Numbered from the stretch's first letter, positions 44,959-53,948 are shown. The stretch: 64,000 nt of DNA from an uncultured Lachnoclostridium sp. (GCA_944381625.1 CALWLW010000016.1:1-64000); one strand, 5' to 3'. The notes: a model not told the origin generated them from the letters alone. Program-made: numbers and translations.

Positions 44959-45117
44959 ATGAGGAAGTATGTATATTTTCGGATTGGAATAACCCTGCTT
45001 TGGGTGATTGTGGGAGTGGTCAGCATGAATCCGCTGTTCCTGATGGTGGGAGCGGTCTTTGGATGGAGCGCGTATGACGCCTGGAAAAAGTCCAAAGACG
45101 GCGGGGAGGGACAGTAA
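44959..45117 (+). CDS. Small two-helix membrane protein
   Basis: 52 residues: MRKYVYFRIGITLLWVIVGV and a second helix NPLFLMVGAVFGWSAYDAW. GGGAGG precedes it and the ABC ATPase gene starts one base after its stop, so it is probably translated. Function unknown; possibly an ABC accessory subunit. Confidence 0.65.
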   Translation: MRKYVYFRIGITLLWVIVGVVSMNPLFLMVGAVFGWSAYDAWKKSKDGGEGQ

Positions 45118-45118
45118 G

Positions 45119-45826
45119 TTGGCGGCTCCATGTCTGACTGTCCGGGGAATGAGCGCATGGTATGAGCCGGGACAGAGAGTGCTCGACGGGCTGTCTTTCC
45201 AACTGCGGGAGCAGGAAGCCGCAGGACTGATCGGCTGGAACGGGGCGGGGAAGACAACGCTGATCAAAACTCTGTCAGGACTGATGGATCATTACCAGGC
45301 GGAGGAGATAAGAAGCGCAGCCCGGCCGGTGGATCTCAGGTCAGAAGCTTTTAAACGCTGCCGCTATACGGTGTTCGACGAGGATCATGCCTTTTCGTAT
45401 TTTACGTTCCGGGAGTATTTTTCCTATGTCTGCCGGGCGTACGGCAGGGATGGGGCAGAGCCGGAGGCGCTGATCGAGGGTTTTGGTTTTGGAGACAGCC
45501 AGGATGTGCTCTTGAAAGATTTGTCCACCGGAAGCCGGAAAAAGGTGTTTTTGATCACGGCGTTTGCCCTGAAGCCGAAACTGCTTCTGCTGGATGAACC
45601 GGTGAACGGCCTGGATTTCCGAAGCACGGAATACCTGTACCGTTTGATCGCAGGGTATAAAGCATATGGGACGGTGCTGTTTGCCTCTCATGTACTGGAG
45701 AGCATTACGCTCACCTGTGACCGGGTGCTGGTGCTGTCCGGCGGCCGGATCAGCCGGATACTGGAAAGGGGGCAGATCAATGGGGACAGGATCAGGGAAG
45801 CTCTGCGGACAGGCGGGGATCTTTGA
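45119..45826 (+). CDS. ABC transporter ATP-binding protein
   Basis: 235 residues from TTG 45119 (GGGAGG upstream, right after the previous stop). Walker A GWNGAGKTT, signature LSTGSRKKVFL (a variant of LSGG), Walker B LLLLDEPVNGLD, H-loop FASHVLES. BcrA/YtrB-like exporter ATPase. Overlaps the permease gene by 47 bases. Confidence 0.92.
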   Translation: MAAPCLTVRGMSAWYEPGQRVLDGLSFQLREQEAAGLIGWNGAGKTTLIKTLSGLMDHYQAEEIRSAARPVDLRSEAFKRCRYTVFDEDHAFSYFTFREYFSYVCRAYGRDGAEPEALIEGFGFGDSQDVLLKDLSTGSRKKVFLITAFALKPKLLLLDEPVNGLDFRSTEYLYRLIAGYKAYGTVLFASHVLESITLTCDRVLVLSGGRISRILERGQINGDRIREALRTGGDL

Positions 45827-46994
45827 GAGCTTTGCCAGGGAACTGTTGGGAGTCCGGTATGGGCGTGTGCCTGGGGAGGCGGCGGTCTGCGTCCTTTTGT
45901 ACAGTGTGTTTGCCGTTATGGAATACCGGATACAGATTGCGCCCGGCATCCTGTGCTTCACGGTCTGGCTGTGTGCCGGAGGCGTGATGTGGCGATGTGT
46001 TTCCTCCCATAAAAAGGACGGTCACCTGAGGAGCATTCTGATGATGCCTTTTGATCGAAAGGAACTGCTTTTTTCCTGTGTGGGCGCGTATAGCCTTTAT
46101 ACGGTGATTACGGCGGTTGCGCCGCTTCTGGCGGTGGCGGCGGCCGTATCCAGGCAGGATGTCCGGGAATGGACCGCGGCGCTGATCTGCGCGGCGGACG
46201 GCATGGGTATGGCGGCAGTGTCGTGGCTTTACCGGCGTTACAGATGGAGAACTGCGGTCTGGGCCAGTATAACGGCGGCGGGGATTCTCCTTCTGGACAT
46301 AGTTCCCATGCTGGGATTTATAACAGGAAATCTGGCTGTCCTGCTGATCCTTCTGGGGCGGGCGGACGCTTACTGGCTGTGCTCCTGCAAGGGCGAGGCC
46401 GTTTTCAAAAAGAAGAGTGGGAAACATCTCGCTGTTTACCGGTATTTTCTGCGCTATCTGGGAACACACAGGAATTATCTGGCGAATATGGGGCTTTTGT
46501 GGGCGGTGGCGGCGGTTCTGCCTGTTTTTTTCAGAGGGTTGGACCGGAGCTTCTCTCTTCCCATAGGCTTTGCCATCTTATCATTGAATACGCCTGCAGG
46601 AATCCTGCTGTCCTGTGATCCTTCCACGGAACGAGCGGTACGCCTTCTTCCGGGACAGACGGCGCGTTTCTTTCTCCCGTACGGAATCTTTGTATTTCTA
46701 TGTAATATGGCGGCGGATCTGATCTATTTGGGGAGCGGATGGCTGCAGATGGGAATCGCGCCGGCTGCGTTTTTGTCCGGTGTGCCTCCTGTGTCTCTGT
46801 CCCGCATGGCATCCGGCGTGGGCACGGCGGCAGTGTTTTCTCTTCTGGCGGCGGCAGGAACGGTATTGCTGGAGCGATTCTTTCCCATCCGGAGATGGGA
46901 GGCGGAAAACGATCTGTGGAGGCATCCCAGGAAGTATATCGTACCGGCCGTACTGCTGCTGGCGGCGGGGATTTTTGGCGGAGTATTGGCGTGA
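45780..46994 (+). CDS. ABC-2-type membrane protein, partner permease
   Basis: 404 residues with about ten to twelve hydrophobic segments and no known conserved motif. Function inferred from overlap with the ATPase gene. ATG 45780 has GGGGGCAG five bases upstream. The transporter may export or resist a peptide and be controlled by the LytTR/GHKL pair. Confidence 0.75.
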   Translation: MGTGSGKLCGQAGIFESFARELLGVRYGRVPGEAAVCVLLYSVFAVMEYRIQIAPGILCFTVWLCAGGVMWRCVSSHKKDGHLRSILMMPFDRKELLFSCVGAYSLYTVITAVAPLLAVAAAVSRQDVREWTAALICAADGMGMAAVSWLYRRYRWRTAVWASITAAGILLLDIVPMLGFITGNLAVLLILLGRADAYWLCSCKGEAVFKKKSGKHLAVYRYFLRYLGTHRNYLANMGLLWAVAAVLPVFFRGLDRSFSLPIGFAILSLNTPAGILLSCDPSTERAVRLLPGQTARFFLPYGIFVFLCNMAADLIYLGSGWLQMGIAPAAFLSGVPPVSLSRMASGVGTAAVFSLLAAAGTVLLERFFPIRRWEAENDLWRHPRKYIVPAVLLLAAGIFGGVLA

Positions 46995-47018
46995 CGGCGG
47001 AAAGAGAGGGGAAAGAAA

Positions 47019-47546
47019 ATGGAACAAATATCGTATCGGTTCGCGAAAGAAGGGGACGAGGAGAAGGTTCTCTATTTTATTAAAGAACTGGCGTCCTATG
47101 AAAAGATGCTGGAGGAAGTGGTGGCGACGGAGGAGTTGCTTAGGGAGTGGCTTTTTGAAAAGCAAAAGGCAGAAGTGCTGTTTGCCATGAAGGATGGAGA
47201 AGAGATCGGGTTCGCCCTTTTCTTCCACAATTTTTCCACGTTTTTGGGACGGGCGGGAATTTATCTGGAAGATCTGTATGTGAAACCAGAATACCGGGGC
47301 TGCGGATATGGGAAGGCACTGTTGAAAGAACTGGCCTGTATCGCCCTGGAGCGGGGATGCGGCAGGCTGGAGTGGTGGTGCCTGGACTGGAATCAACCCA
47401 GCATTGACTTTTATATCGCCATGGGTGCGGAGCCCATGAAAGACTGGACGGTATACCGGTTGGCAGGCGAAGCGCTGGAACGATTGGGGAGGGGAGGACA
47501 GGCCCGGTCTGGAAGGGACGGGAGCATCCTGCCCTCGCCCCGGTAA
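47019..47546 (+). CDS. GNAT-family N-acetyltransferase
   Basis: 175 residues: YRFAKEGDEEKVLYFIKELA, LYVKPEYRGCGYGKALLKEL (acetyl-CoA loop) and RLEWWCLDWNQPSIDFYIAM, with DW(T)VYRL near residue 155. This pattern resembles the diamine/thialysine acetyltransferase group (SSAT2-like); substrate not proven. Confidence 0.9.
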   Translation: MEQISYRFAKEGDEEKVLYFIKELASYEKMLEEVVATEELLREWLFEKQKAEVLFAMKDGEEIGFALFFHNFSTFLGRAGIYLEDLYVKPEYRGCGYGKALLKELACIALERGCGRLEWWCLDWNQPSIDFYIAMGAEPMKDWTVYRLAGEALERLGRGGQARSGRDGSILPSPR

Positions 47547-47559
47547 AGTCTCCGCAAGC

Positions 47560-49275
47560 CTACTTCTCCAGCCTGGATTCCACCGCCAGTTTCCGGTAAC
47601 GGTTTACGCAGGCCAGGATCTCCTGGCGTCTGGGCCGGGCCAGGGAAGAACGGACGTCGCCCCGGTCGAAGAGCGCCTCCAGGCCCTTCTGATCCAGAAG
47701 CGCTTCTGCCAGATCTGCCGCTCGGGTCAGATCTTTCTTCCCGTCGAAGATCTGTAGTTCCATGTATTTCAGAAGATAGGCCAGGGCCATGGTCTGCTCA
47801 CTGTCGCGGAGCTGCTCCAGATAACGGAGCTCTACGGCTTCGTGCCCCAGCAGCAGCTCGCTGGTGCCCATGGCTTTCAGCTTGAGCCGGTCGTCCCTGC
47901 GGAGCGCCATGTCAGGGCGGGGACAGCGCTGCCTGGTATATGGAGGAAATTTTTCCTGCTCAGAAGAGAAGACCGGGAAAGCGGCCGCGGCTTTCCTGGC
48001 TTTTTCCGTGATGTCCAGAGGCACATATTCTTTCATCTGGACGACTGTGTCTGCCACATGGAAATAAGAGCCGGAACTGCCTGCCACGATGATGGACGAT
48101 ATGCCAAAATCCTCGTAGAGACTGCGCACCCGTTCAATAAACGGGATGATGGGCTCCTCCTCCGGAGAAACCACCTGCTGCATAAGCTTGTCACGGATCA
48201 TAAAGTTGGTGGCGGAGGTATCTTCGTCGATGAGCAGAAGCGTACTTCCGCTTTCCATGCTTTCCATCAGGTTGGCCGCCTGGGAGGTACTGCCGCTGGC
48301 GTCTTCGGTGGAGAAACAGCGGGTATCCCTGCGGTTGGGAAGATGCCGGATAAAAGGTGAGATATCCACGCCTGTGATACTGCGCCCGTCCTCTGAGCGG
48401 AGTTTCCACGCGCTTGCGTCCGCGATGACCAGTTCCCGGCCATCGCCGCCGATGTGATTATATACCGCGTTCTGCAGAGCCTGCAAAACGGTGGATTTCC
48501 CGTGGTATCCGCCGCCCACAAAGAGCGTGATCCCTTTGCGGATGCCCATGCCGGAGACCGGGCCGCGGTGGGGAAGCTGTAAAGTGATTTTCATGGAATC
48601 CGGCGACCGGAAAGGAACCGCGTCTTTCATGGGACGGTCTGATACGCCGCTCTGTCTGGGCAGGATGGAGCCGTCCGCCAGGAAAGCGCAGAGGCCCAGT
48701 TTCGGAAGCTGTTCCCGGATATATTCCTGGTCTTCGCAGAGGTCGATGGCGGCCTGGACATGTTTCTGGTCGATTTTCCGGTAATAGAGGCTTCCGGTGA
48801 CACAGCCGGGAAGGATGCCGAACAGCATCTTTTCCAGTTCTCCCGCGTCGATGGTCCGCCCGCGCGCCGGGAATCCCGCCTCAAAGCGAAGGATCACATT
48901 TCCGCCCTGAATCCGGCAGGCCGTGCGCTCCAGCACCTCCTGCCCGCAGCGGGAGACAGCCAGAAGCCCGCTCTTTCCGGAACCTCTGCCCTTCGTCTCA
49001 GCGGAAGCGAGCCTGGCGGCGAACAGCCGGGTCAGATGATCCTGCAAAGTGATTCTTTTGGCACAGGTGTCATATAATGCAGGAGGGAACCCGGCCCGCG
49101 CGGCAGGGATATGGATGGACAGCCGGGAAGGCGAGGCAAACGGGTCTCCCTGCACATGGTCGATGGAGAGGGTATAGTCCCGGAAATCATATTGGCCTTT
49201 CAGGTCTTTGTAGGCCGGATAGCCCCGATGGTCGATGGAGCGGAGTTTTATTCTCAAATCTTCTGATGATTTCAT
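47560..49275 (-). CDS. ABC_ATPase-family P-loop protein (PF09818 type)
   Basis: 571 residues. The Walker A loop is GGGYHGKSTVLQAL, Walker B TLLLIDEDTSATNFMIRDKL. Opening RIKLRSIDHRGYPAYKDLKG is typical of this family of predicted ATPases, widespread but of unknown function. ATG 49275 has AAAGGAGA ten bases upstream. Confidence 0.9.
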   Translation of the reverse strand: MKSSEDLRIKLRSIDHRGYPAYKDLKGQYDFRDYTLSIDHVQGDPFASPSRLSIHIPAARAGFPPALYDTCAKRITLQDHLTRLFAARLASAETKGRGSGKSGLLAVSRCGQEVLERTACRIQGGNVILRFEAGFPARGRTIDAGELEKMLFGILPGCVTGSLYYRKIDQKHVQAAIDLCEDQEYIREQLPKLGLCAFLADGSILPRQSGVSDRPMKDAVPFRSPDSMKITLQLPHRGPVSGMGIRKGITLFVGGGYHGKSTVLQALQNAVYNHIGGDGRELVIADASAWKLRSEDGRSITGVDISPFIRHLPNRRDTRCFSTEDASGSTSQAANLMESMESGSTLLLIDEDTSATNFMIRDKLMQQVVSPEEEPIIPFIERVRSLYEDFGISSIIVAGSSGSYFHVADTVVQMKEYVPLDITEKARKAAAAFPVFSSEQEKFPPYTRQRCPRPDMALRRDDRLKLKAMGTSELLLGHEAVELRYLEQLRDSEQTMALAYLLKYMELQIFDGKKDLTRAADLAEALLDQKGLEALFDRGDVRSSLARPRRQEILACVNRYRKLAVESRLEK

Positions 49276-49402
49276 AATAATGAAGTCTCCTTTTTTGATG
49301 ATCTGCATTCTATTTTAAAACGGAAAAGGAGAAAGGTCAATGACGGGCTGCTGCCCAAGGGCCATCCGCAGACACTTGCCGGTTTCATTTAATAAACGGA
49401 AT

Positions 49403-49557
49403 GTTACAGTTCACACGCGCCATTCGCAAAGCCGCGCTTTCGCGCTTCGCAGCTCCCTTTGCTCATAACCAGGCGCTCCCTTCGTCCGCTCAGGACCAGC
49501 CATTTGTTCGTGCAAGCACGACATCCGGCTGATCCTGGCTGACGAGTGAACTGTAAC
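49403..49557. mobile_element. MITE with perfect inverted ends and 8-bp target duplication
   Basis: 155 bp. Ends GTTACAGTTCAC and GTGAACTGTAAC are a perfect 12-bp inverted repeat, flanked by AACGGAAT on both sides (49395-49402 and 49558-49565). No gene inside; interior is GC-rich with further palindromes. Right-end pattern TGAAC-TGTAAC parallels TGAAT-AGTTAC of the element near guaA, with the same duplication length. Confidence 0.8.
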
Positions 49558-49595
49558 AACGGAATGCAGGCGCAGTCTGCGGCCGGAAAAAAGAA

Positions 49596-49626
49596 TTGAC
49601 TTAAAGTGCGCTTTAAGTAGTAACAT
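49596..49626 (+). promoter_or_regulatory. MerR/AdhR-type promoter-operator
   Basis: TTGACT (49596-49601) and TAACAT (49621-49626) are 19 bases apart, the long spacer of MerR-activated promoters. Between them lies ACTTAAAG-TGCG-CTTTAAGT (49599-49618), matching the CTTAAAG-N4-CTTTAAG operator described for Bacillus AdhR, an aldehyde-responsive regulator. Confidence 0.85.
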
Positions 49627-49683
49627 AAAGATGAAAAGAACGGCCTCAGAGGGCCGGAGAAATGAAGAAAAGGAGTGGAAGCA

Positions 49684-50817
49684 ATGATTTATAAGGATTA
49701 TCAGGGAATCACACTTTCTGCCCTAGGCATGGGAGCCATGAGGCTTCCGGTTCTGGACGGCGACGATTCCAGGATTGACGAAGATATGGCGTTTCAGATG
49801 GTGGACTGCGCCATGGAACAGGGCGTAAATTATTACGACACGGCCTGGGGATACCATGCGGGCCATTCTGAGCTTGTGCTGGGGAAAGCGCTGGCCCGTT
49901 ATCCGAGAGAGAGTTTTTACCTGGCGGACAAATTTCCGGGATATGACCTGGACAATATGGACAAAGTGGAGGAGATCTTTGAAGAACAGCTGAAGAAATG
50001 CGGCGTTTCTTATTTTGACTTTTATCTGTTCCACAATGTCTGCGAGATGAATATCGACGCGTATCTGGATCCGAAATACGGTATCTTTCAGTATCTGATG
50101 AAACAGAAAGAAAACGGCAGAATCCGTCATCTGGGATTTTCTGCCCATGGGAACCTGGATGTGATGAAGCGGTTCCTGGAAGCTTACGGAAAATCCATGG
50201 AGTTCTGCCAGATCCAGCTGAACTATCTGGACTGGGAGTTCCAGGACGCCAAAGAGAAAGTGGCGCTTCTGGACAGCTGGAATATCCCGGTATGGGTGAT
50301 GGAGCCCCTGCGCGGCGGCCGTCTGGCCTCCCTGGACGGGGAAAATGAGGCGGCGCTGAAAGCCCTCCGCCCGGAAGAAAAGATTCCGGCCTGGGCGTTC
50401 CGCTTCCTGCAGAGTCTGCCTTCCGTGACGGTTGTGCTGTCCGGCATGTCCAGTATGGAACAGTTAAAGGACAATATCCATACTTTCGGGGAAGAGAAGC
50501 CTCTGAACGAAAAGGAGATGGATGCCCTGCTCCGGATGGCGTCGGAGATGGTGAAGAAGATTGCCCTTCCCTGTACCGCGTGCCACTATTGCGTGAGCCA
50601 CTGCCCGCAGGAGCTGGATATCCCTGCTCTTCTGGCGCTGTACAATGAGCATTGCTTTACGAAAGGCGGATTTATCGCGCCCATGGTGCTGTCGTCCATG
50701 CCGGAAGAGAAGCGTCCGGGGGCCTGCATCGGCTGCCGCAGCTGCGAGGCGGTCTGTCCCCAGCAGATCCATGTGTCGGAAGCCATGGCGGATTTTGCGG
50801 AAAAACTAAAAGGATAA
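49684..50817 (+). CDS. Aldo/keto reductase with C-terminal 2[4Fe-4S] ferredoxin domain
   Basis: 377 residues. TIM-barrel AKR domain (about 1-285) with LGMGAMRLPV, catalytic-type YDTAWGYHAG (Asp, Tyr) and FGFSAHG-like HLGFSAHG; ferredoxin part with CTACHYCVSHCP and CIGCRSCEAVCP. Such enzymes reduce aldehydes or ketones with electrons possibly from ferredoxin. The AdhR-type operator upstream suggests induction by reactive aldehydes. ATG 49684 with AGGAG eight bases upstream. Confidence 0.95.
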   Translation: MIYKDYQGITLSALGMGAMRLPVLDGDDSRIDEDMAFQMVDCAMEQGVNYYDTAWGYHAGHSELVLGKALARYPRESFYLADKFPGYDLDNMDKVEEIFEEQLKKCGVSYFDFYLFHNVCEMNIDAYLDPKYGIFQYLMKQKENGRIRHLGFSAHGNLDVMKRFLEAYGKSMEFCQIQLNYLDWEFQDAKEKVALLDSWNIPVWVMEPLRGGRLASLDGENEAALKALRPEEKIPAWAFRFLQSLPSVTVVLSGMSSMEQLKDNIHTFGEEKPLNEKEMDALLRMASEMVKKIALPCTACHYCVSHCPQELDIPALLALYNEHCFTKGGFIAPMVLSSMPEEKRPGACIGCRSCEAVCPQQIHVSEAMADFAEKLKG

Positions 50818-50845
50818 TTCAGAAAAACTGAATTTTTTCTAAAGG

Positions 50846-50884
50846 AGCGTCAAGAATCCCATTTGGGTCTTGACGCTTTCTTTG
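50846..50884 (+). terminator. Terminator of the aldo/keto reductase gene
   Basis: AGCGTCAAGA / TCTTGACGCT stem (50846-50855 with 50868-50877) then TTCTTT. Confidence 0.88.
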
Positions 50885-50958
50885 AGAAAGGGTAGATTGT
50901 TGTTAGTGGGAGAGTCTGTCGGAATTTGGCGGACAGTGTTGGATTTTGGAGGCGTAAG

Positions 50959-52032
50959 ATGAACATTGAGACTCAGAAACGATTTCTGATCAGGATAGGA
51001 TTTTGGGCGGTTGTGGCGCTGCTTGTCATAATTGCGCTGAAATACGTACTTCCGTTTCTTCTGCCGTTTGTGGTGGCGTTTTTGATCGCCGCCCTGCTCA
51101 ACCGCCCGACGGAAGCCCTGGCGGAGCGGTTAAAATGGAAACGGGTGGTTCCGGCGATTGTGATGACGCTGCTGTTCTATGTGGCGGCGGCCGCCTTGTT
51201 CAGTCTTTTGGGCATCCGGGTATTTACGTTTGTGTGGGAGACGGTGCGGGCGCTTCCCCAGTTGTACAGAAATACGTTGGAGCCGGCTCTCGAGACGCTG
51301 TTTGGAGACCTGGAGATCTATATGGATGAGTTAGATCCAACTGTAGTGATGGCGCTGACCGATACCATGAACTCCGCGTTAGGATCCCTGGGAAGCTTTG
51401 TGACCAACGCGTCTGTCCGCATTATCTCTTATATTTCCAGTATCGCGGCGGCTGTGCCGGGGTCGTTCCTGAACGTGGTGATTACGATTATCGTAACCTT
51501 TTTCCTGTCCATCGACTATCCGAAGGTGACGGAATTTATCCTGCGCCAGCTTCCGGAAAAAGCAGGCTCTTATGTTGCCGAGATCCGCAATTATGTGGGC
51601 GGAACCCTGCTGAAATGTCTGGTTTCTTACGCGCTGATCCTGTGCATCACATTTGCGGAGATTTCGGTGGGGCTGACTATTTTGAGAGTGCCAAACGCCA
51701 TTCTCATCGCCCTCTGCATCGCTGTGTTCGACATCCTTCCAGTGCTGGGGACCGGCGGCATCATGATCCCCTGGGCGATTATCAGCCTGATTATGGGGAA
51801 ATGGGTGCTGGGTTTCGGCCTGTTGATTCTGTATATTGTGATTACGGTGATCCGCAACATCATTGAGCCCAAGATCGTGGGACATCAGGTGGGGCTCCAT
51901 CCTGTGGTAACCCTGCTCAGTATGCTGGCCGGCCTGCAGATGCTGGGGATCCTCGGCCTGTTTGGATTTCCGATTACCCTGTCTCTGCTTAAGAACCTCA
52001 ATGACCGAGGGGTCATCCATATTTTGAAATAA
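50959..52032 (+). CDS. AI-2E/PerM-family permease, YtvI-like
   Basis: 357 residues with about eight membrane helices. KYVLPFLLPFVVAFLIAALL with NRPTEALAERLKWKRVV at the start, and DILPVLGTGGIMIPWAII with IIEPKIVGHQVGLHPVVTLL at the end, match the sporulation protein YtvI. ATG 50959 has TTGGAGG seven bases upstream. Confidence 0.88.
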   Translation: MNIETQKRFLIRIGFWAVVALLVIIALKYVLPFLLPFVVAFLIAALLNRPTEALAERLKWKRVVPAIVMTLLFYVAAAALFSLLGIRVFTFVWETVRALPQLYRNTLEPALETLFGDLEIYMDELDPTVVMALTDTMNSALGSLGSFVTNASVRIISYISSIAAAVPGSFLNVVITIIVTFFLSIDYPKVTEFILRQLPEKAGSYVAEIRNYVGGTLLKCLVSYALILCITFAEISVGLTILRVPNAILIALCIAVFDILPVLGTGGIMIPWAIISLIMGKWVLGFGLLILYIVITVIRNIIEPKIVGHQVGLHPVVTLLSMLAGLQMLGILGLFGFPITLSLLKNLNDRGVIHILK

Positions 52033-52033
52033 C

Positions 52034-52087
52034 AGAAAAACCGGCGTCCTGCGTATGGGAGGAGATTTCCTCCCGCGCAGGGCGCCG
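52034..52087. terminator. Terminator between ytvI-like and amt genes
   Basis: An 11-bp stem (52043-52053 with 52076-52086) with an inner GGGAGGA/TCCTCCC hairpin. On the minus strand it is followed by GGTTTTTTCTG, so it ends the amt gene; it may also end the plus gene. Confidence 0.85.
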
Positions 52088-52102
52088 CTTGCAATTTTGT
52101 AT

Positions 52103-53809
52103 CTATTCCACATCTTTCAGAGCCGCCAGGTCTTCTTCTCCGGTCCGTACCTTCACTACCTTCTGCACGTTGTAGACGAAGATCTTTCCGTCTCCAATAT
52201 GCCCGGTGTACAGGGCTTTTTTGGCCGTCTCGATGACCTTGTCGATGGGGACGTTGCCCACGATGACTTCGATCTTCATCTTCGGCAGCACGGTCACATC
52301 CATCTCCACGCCGCGGTAGCGTTCGCCCGCGCCCTTCTGGATACCGCAGCCCATGACCTGGGTGACGGTCATGCCGGTGATGCCGATGGCGTTCAGGGCG
52401 TTTTTCAGCGTATCATATCTGGAGTGCTTTGCGATGATAGAGACCTTATACATGCCGGTAGGCGAATCCAGAGGAGCGGATGCGGCTACGCTGACAGCGG
52501 CGTTTTTCTGCGCCTCGGTAGCGTATTCATAGACATCCTCGCCCAGATCCGTGTTCTCGTTGGCTTCCATGCCGGTGGAGACGTCGGAGATGCTGAATCC
52601 GGCGTAGGCGCTTGCCAGCCCGTGTTCATGATAGTCCAGTCCGTCGATCTCCACTTCTGCCGGAACACGCAGCCCGATCACCAGGTCGATTACTTTGAAA
52701 ATGATCGTCATGGATACGGTTACCCATGCGATGACAGAGATAACGCCCAGGCACTGTACGCCGAAGAAATGGAAGCCGCCGCCGTAAAATACGCCGCCGT
52801 CCAGGGCGAAGAGACCGGTCATCAGGGTTCCGGCCGCGCCGCAGACGCCGTGGACAGAGACCGCGCCCACAGGATCGTCTACCTTGGCCACATTGTCAAA
52901 GAATTCCACGGACAGCACCAGAAGGATTCCGGCGATGAGGCCGATGAAGAATGCTCCTGTGGTGGAGACCATATCGCAGCCTGCGGTGATGGCCACCAGA
53001 CCTGCCAGGGAACCGTTGAAGGACATGGACACGTCCGGCTTTTTGTAGCGGATCCAGGTGAAGATCATCACCGTACAGGTGGCCACGGCCGCGGACATAT
53101 TGGTGTTTACAAAAATCTGGCTGGCGCTGAGCATATCTGCATCGGTGCTCATGGCCACGGTGCTGGCGCCGTTGAATCCGAACCAGCAGAACCACAGGAT
53201 GAAGACGCCCAGAGCCGCCGCGGTCAGGTTGTGGCCCAGGATGGCGTGGGGCTTTCCGTCCTTCCCGTATTTACCGATACGGGGTCCCAGCATCTTGGCG
53301 CCGATGCAGGCCGTGACGCCGCCTACCATATGGACCGCAGTACTTCCGGCGAAATCGTGGAAGCCCAGGCTTGAAAGCCAGCCGCCGCCCCAGATCCAAT
53401 GTCCGGAGATGGGATAGACGATCAGGGAAATCATGGCGCTGTAGATACAGTAGGCTTTAAAATTGGTGCGTTCCGCCATGGAACCGGAGACGATGGTAGC
53501 TGCGGTGGCGCAGAAAACCGTCTGAAAGATCACGTAACAGGGAAGCGGAAGCGTTCCAAAATCATAAGTACCGCGGATGAACGGGTCAAATCCGCCGATC
53601 AGGGCGCCGGTGCCGCCGAACATGATGCCGAAACCGACGAACCAGTAGATAGGCGTCCCGATACAGAAGTCCATCAGGTTCTTCATAAGAATATTTCCAG
53701 TGTTTTTTGCCCGGGTCATTCCCGCTTCGCAAAGGGCAAAGCCAGCCTGCATCAGGAAGACAAGAGCCGCGCCGAACAGGGTCCAGATTACATCGACAGA
53801 TGAATACAT
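52103..53809 (-). CDS. amt: Ammonium transporter fused to a PII (GlnB/GlnK-like) domain
   Basis: 568 residues. The Amt channel (about 1-400) shows GFALCEAGMTRAKN, FNGSLAGLVAITAGCD and DDPVGAVSVHGVCGAAGTL. After a soluble linker a complete PII domain (about 452-568) follows: YKVSIIAKHSRYDTLKNAL, T-loop QKGAGERYRGVEMDVTVLPK, and GKIFVYNVQKVVKVRTGEED. In GlnK the T-loop reads YRGAEYMV; here the uridylylated Tyr51 is replaced by Met while Tyr46 remains. So the channel carries its own regulator, which would respond to ATP/ADP and 2-oxoglutarate but not be uridylylated. ATG 53809 has GAGGAGG eight bases upstream. Confidence 0.94.
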   Translation of the reverse strand: MYSSVDVIWTLFGAALVFLMQAGFALCEAGMTRAKNTGNILMKNLMDFCIGTPIYWFVGFGIMFGGTGALIGGFDPFIRGTYDFGTLPLPCYVIFQTVFCATAATIVSGSMAERTNFKAYCIYSAMISLIVYPISGHWIWGGGWLSSLGFHDFAGSTAVHMVGGVTACIGAKMLGPRIGKYGKDGKPHAILGHNLTAAALGVFILWFCWFGFNGASTVAMSTDADMLSASQIFVNTNMSAAVATCTVMIFTWIRYKKPDVSMSFNGSLAGLVAITAGCDMVSTTGAFFIGLIAGILLVLSVEFFDNVAKVDDPVGAVSVHGVCGAAGTLMTGLFALDGGVFYGGGFHFFGVQCLGVISVIAWVTVSMTIIFKVIDLVIGLRVPAEVEIDGLDYHEHGLASAYAGFSISDVSTGMEANENTDLGEDVYEYATEAQKNAAVSVAASAPLDSPTGMYKVSIIAKHSRYDTLKNALNAIGITGMTVTQVMGCGIQKGAGERYRGVEMDVTVLPKMKIEVIVGNVPIDKVIETAKKALYTGHIGDGKIFVYNVQKVVKVRTGEEDLAALKDVE

Positions 53810-53885
53810 AGATTGTTCCTCCTCATTCATTTTTCATAAAACTCCTCGTAAGCGATTCTCTTTTCAGGCCTGGAAAAAGAAAAGA

Positions 53886-53904
53886 GCGCTGAGAATCTCA
53901 GCGC
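53886..53904 (-). promoter_or_regulatory. Leader hairpin of amt, possible attenuator
   Basis: GCGCTGAGAATCTCAGCGC is a 9-bp inverted repeat about 10-25 bases inside the amt transcript. The minus strand continues TCTTTTCTTTTTCC, so it resembles an intrinsic terminator before the coding region. No antiterminator is obvious. Confidence 0.5.
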
Positions 53905-53919
53905 CCTTGCTTAGGTGTG

Positions 53920-53948
53920 ATTATAGGCGCTATCTTTTGGTTTGTCAA
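53920..53948 (-). promoter_or_regulatory. Sigma-A promoter of amt
   Basis: Consensus TTGACA (plus 53943-53948) and TATAAT (plus 53920-53925) on the minus strand, spacer exactly 17. Confidence 0.88.

Noticed and set aside
53886..53904. ANTAR-controlled double hairpin in the amt leader
   Set aside because: Only one hairpin is seen and it lacks the hexaloop with A1 and G4 expected of ANTAR targets.
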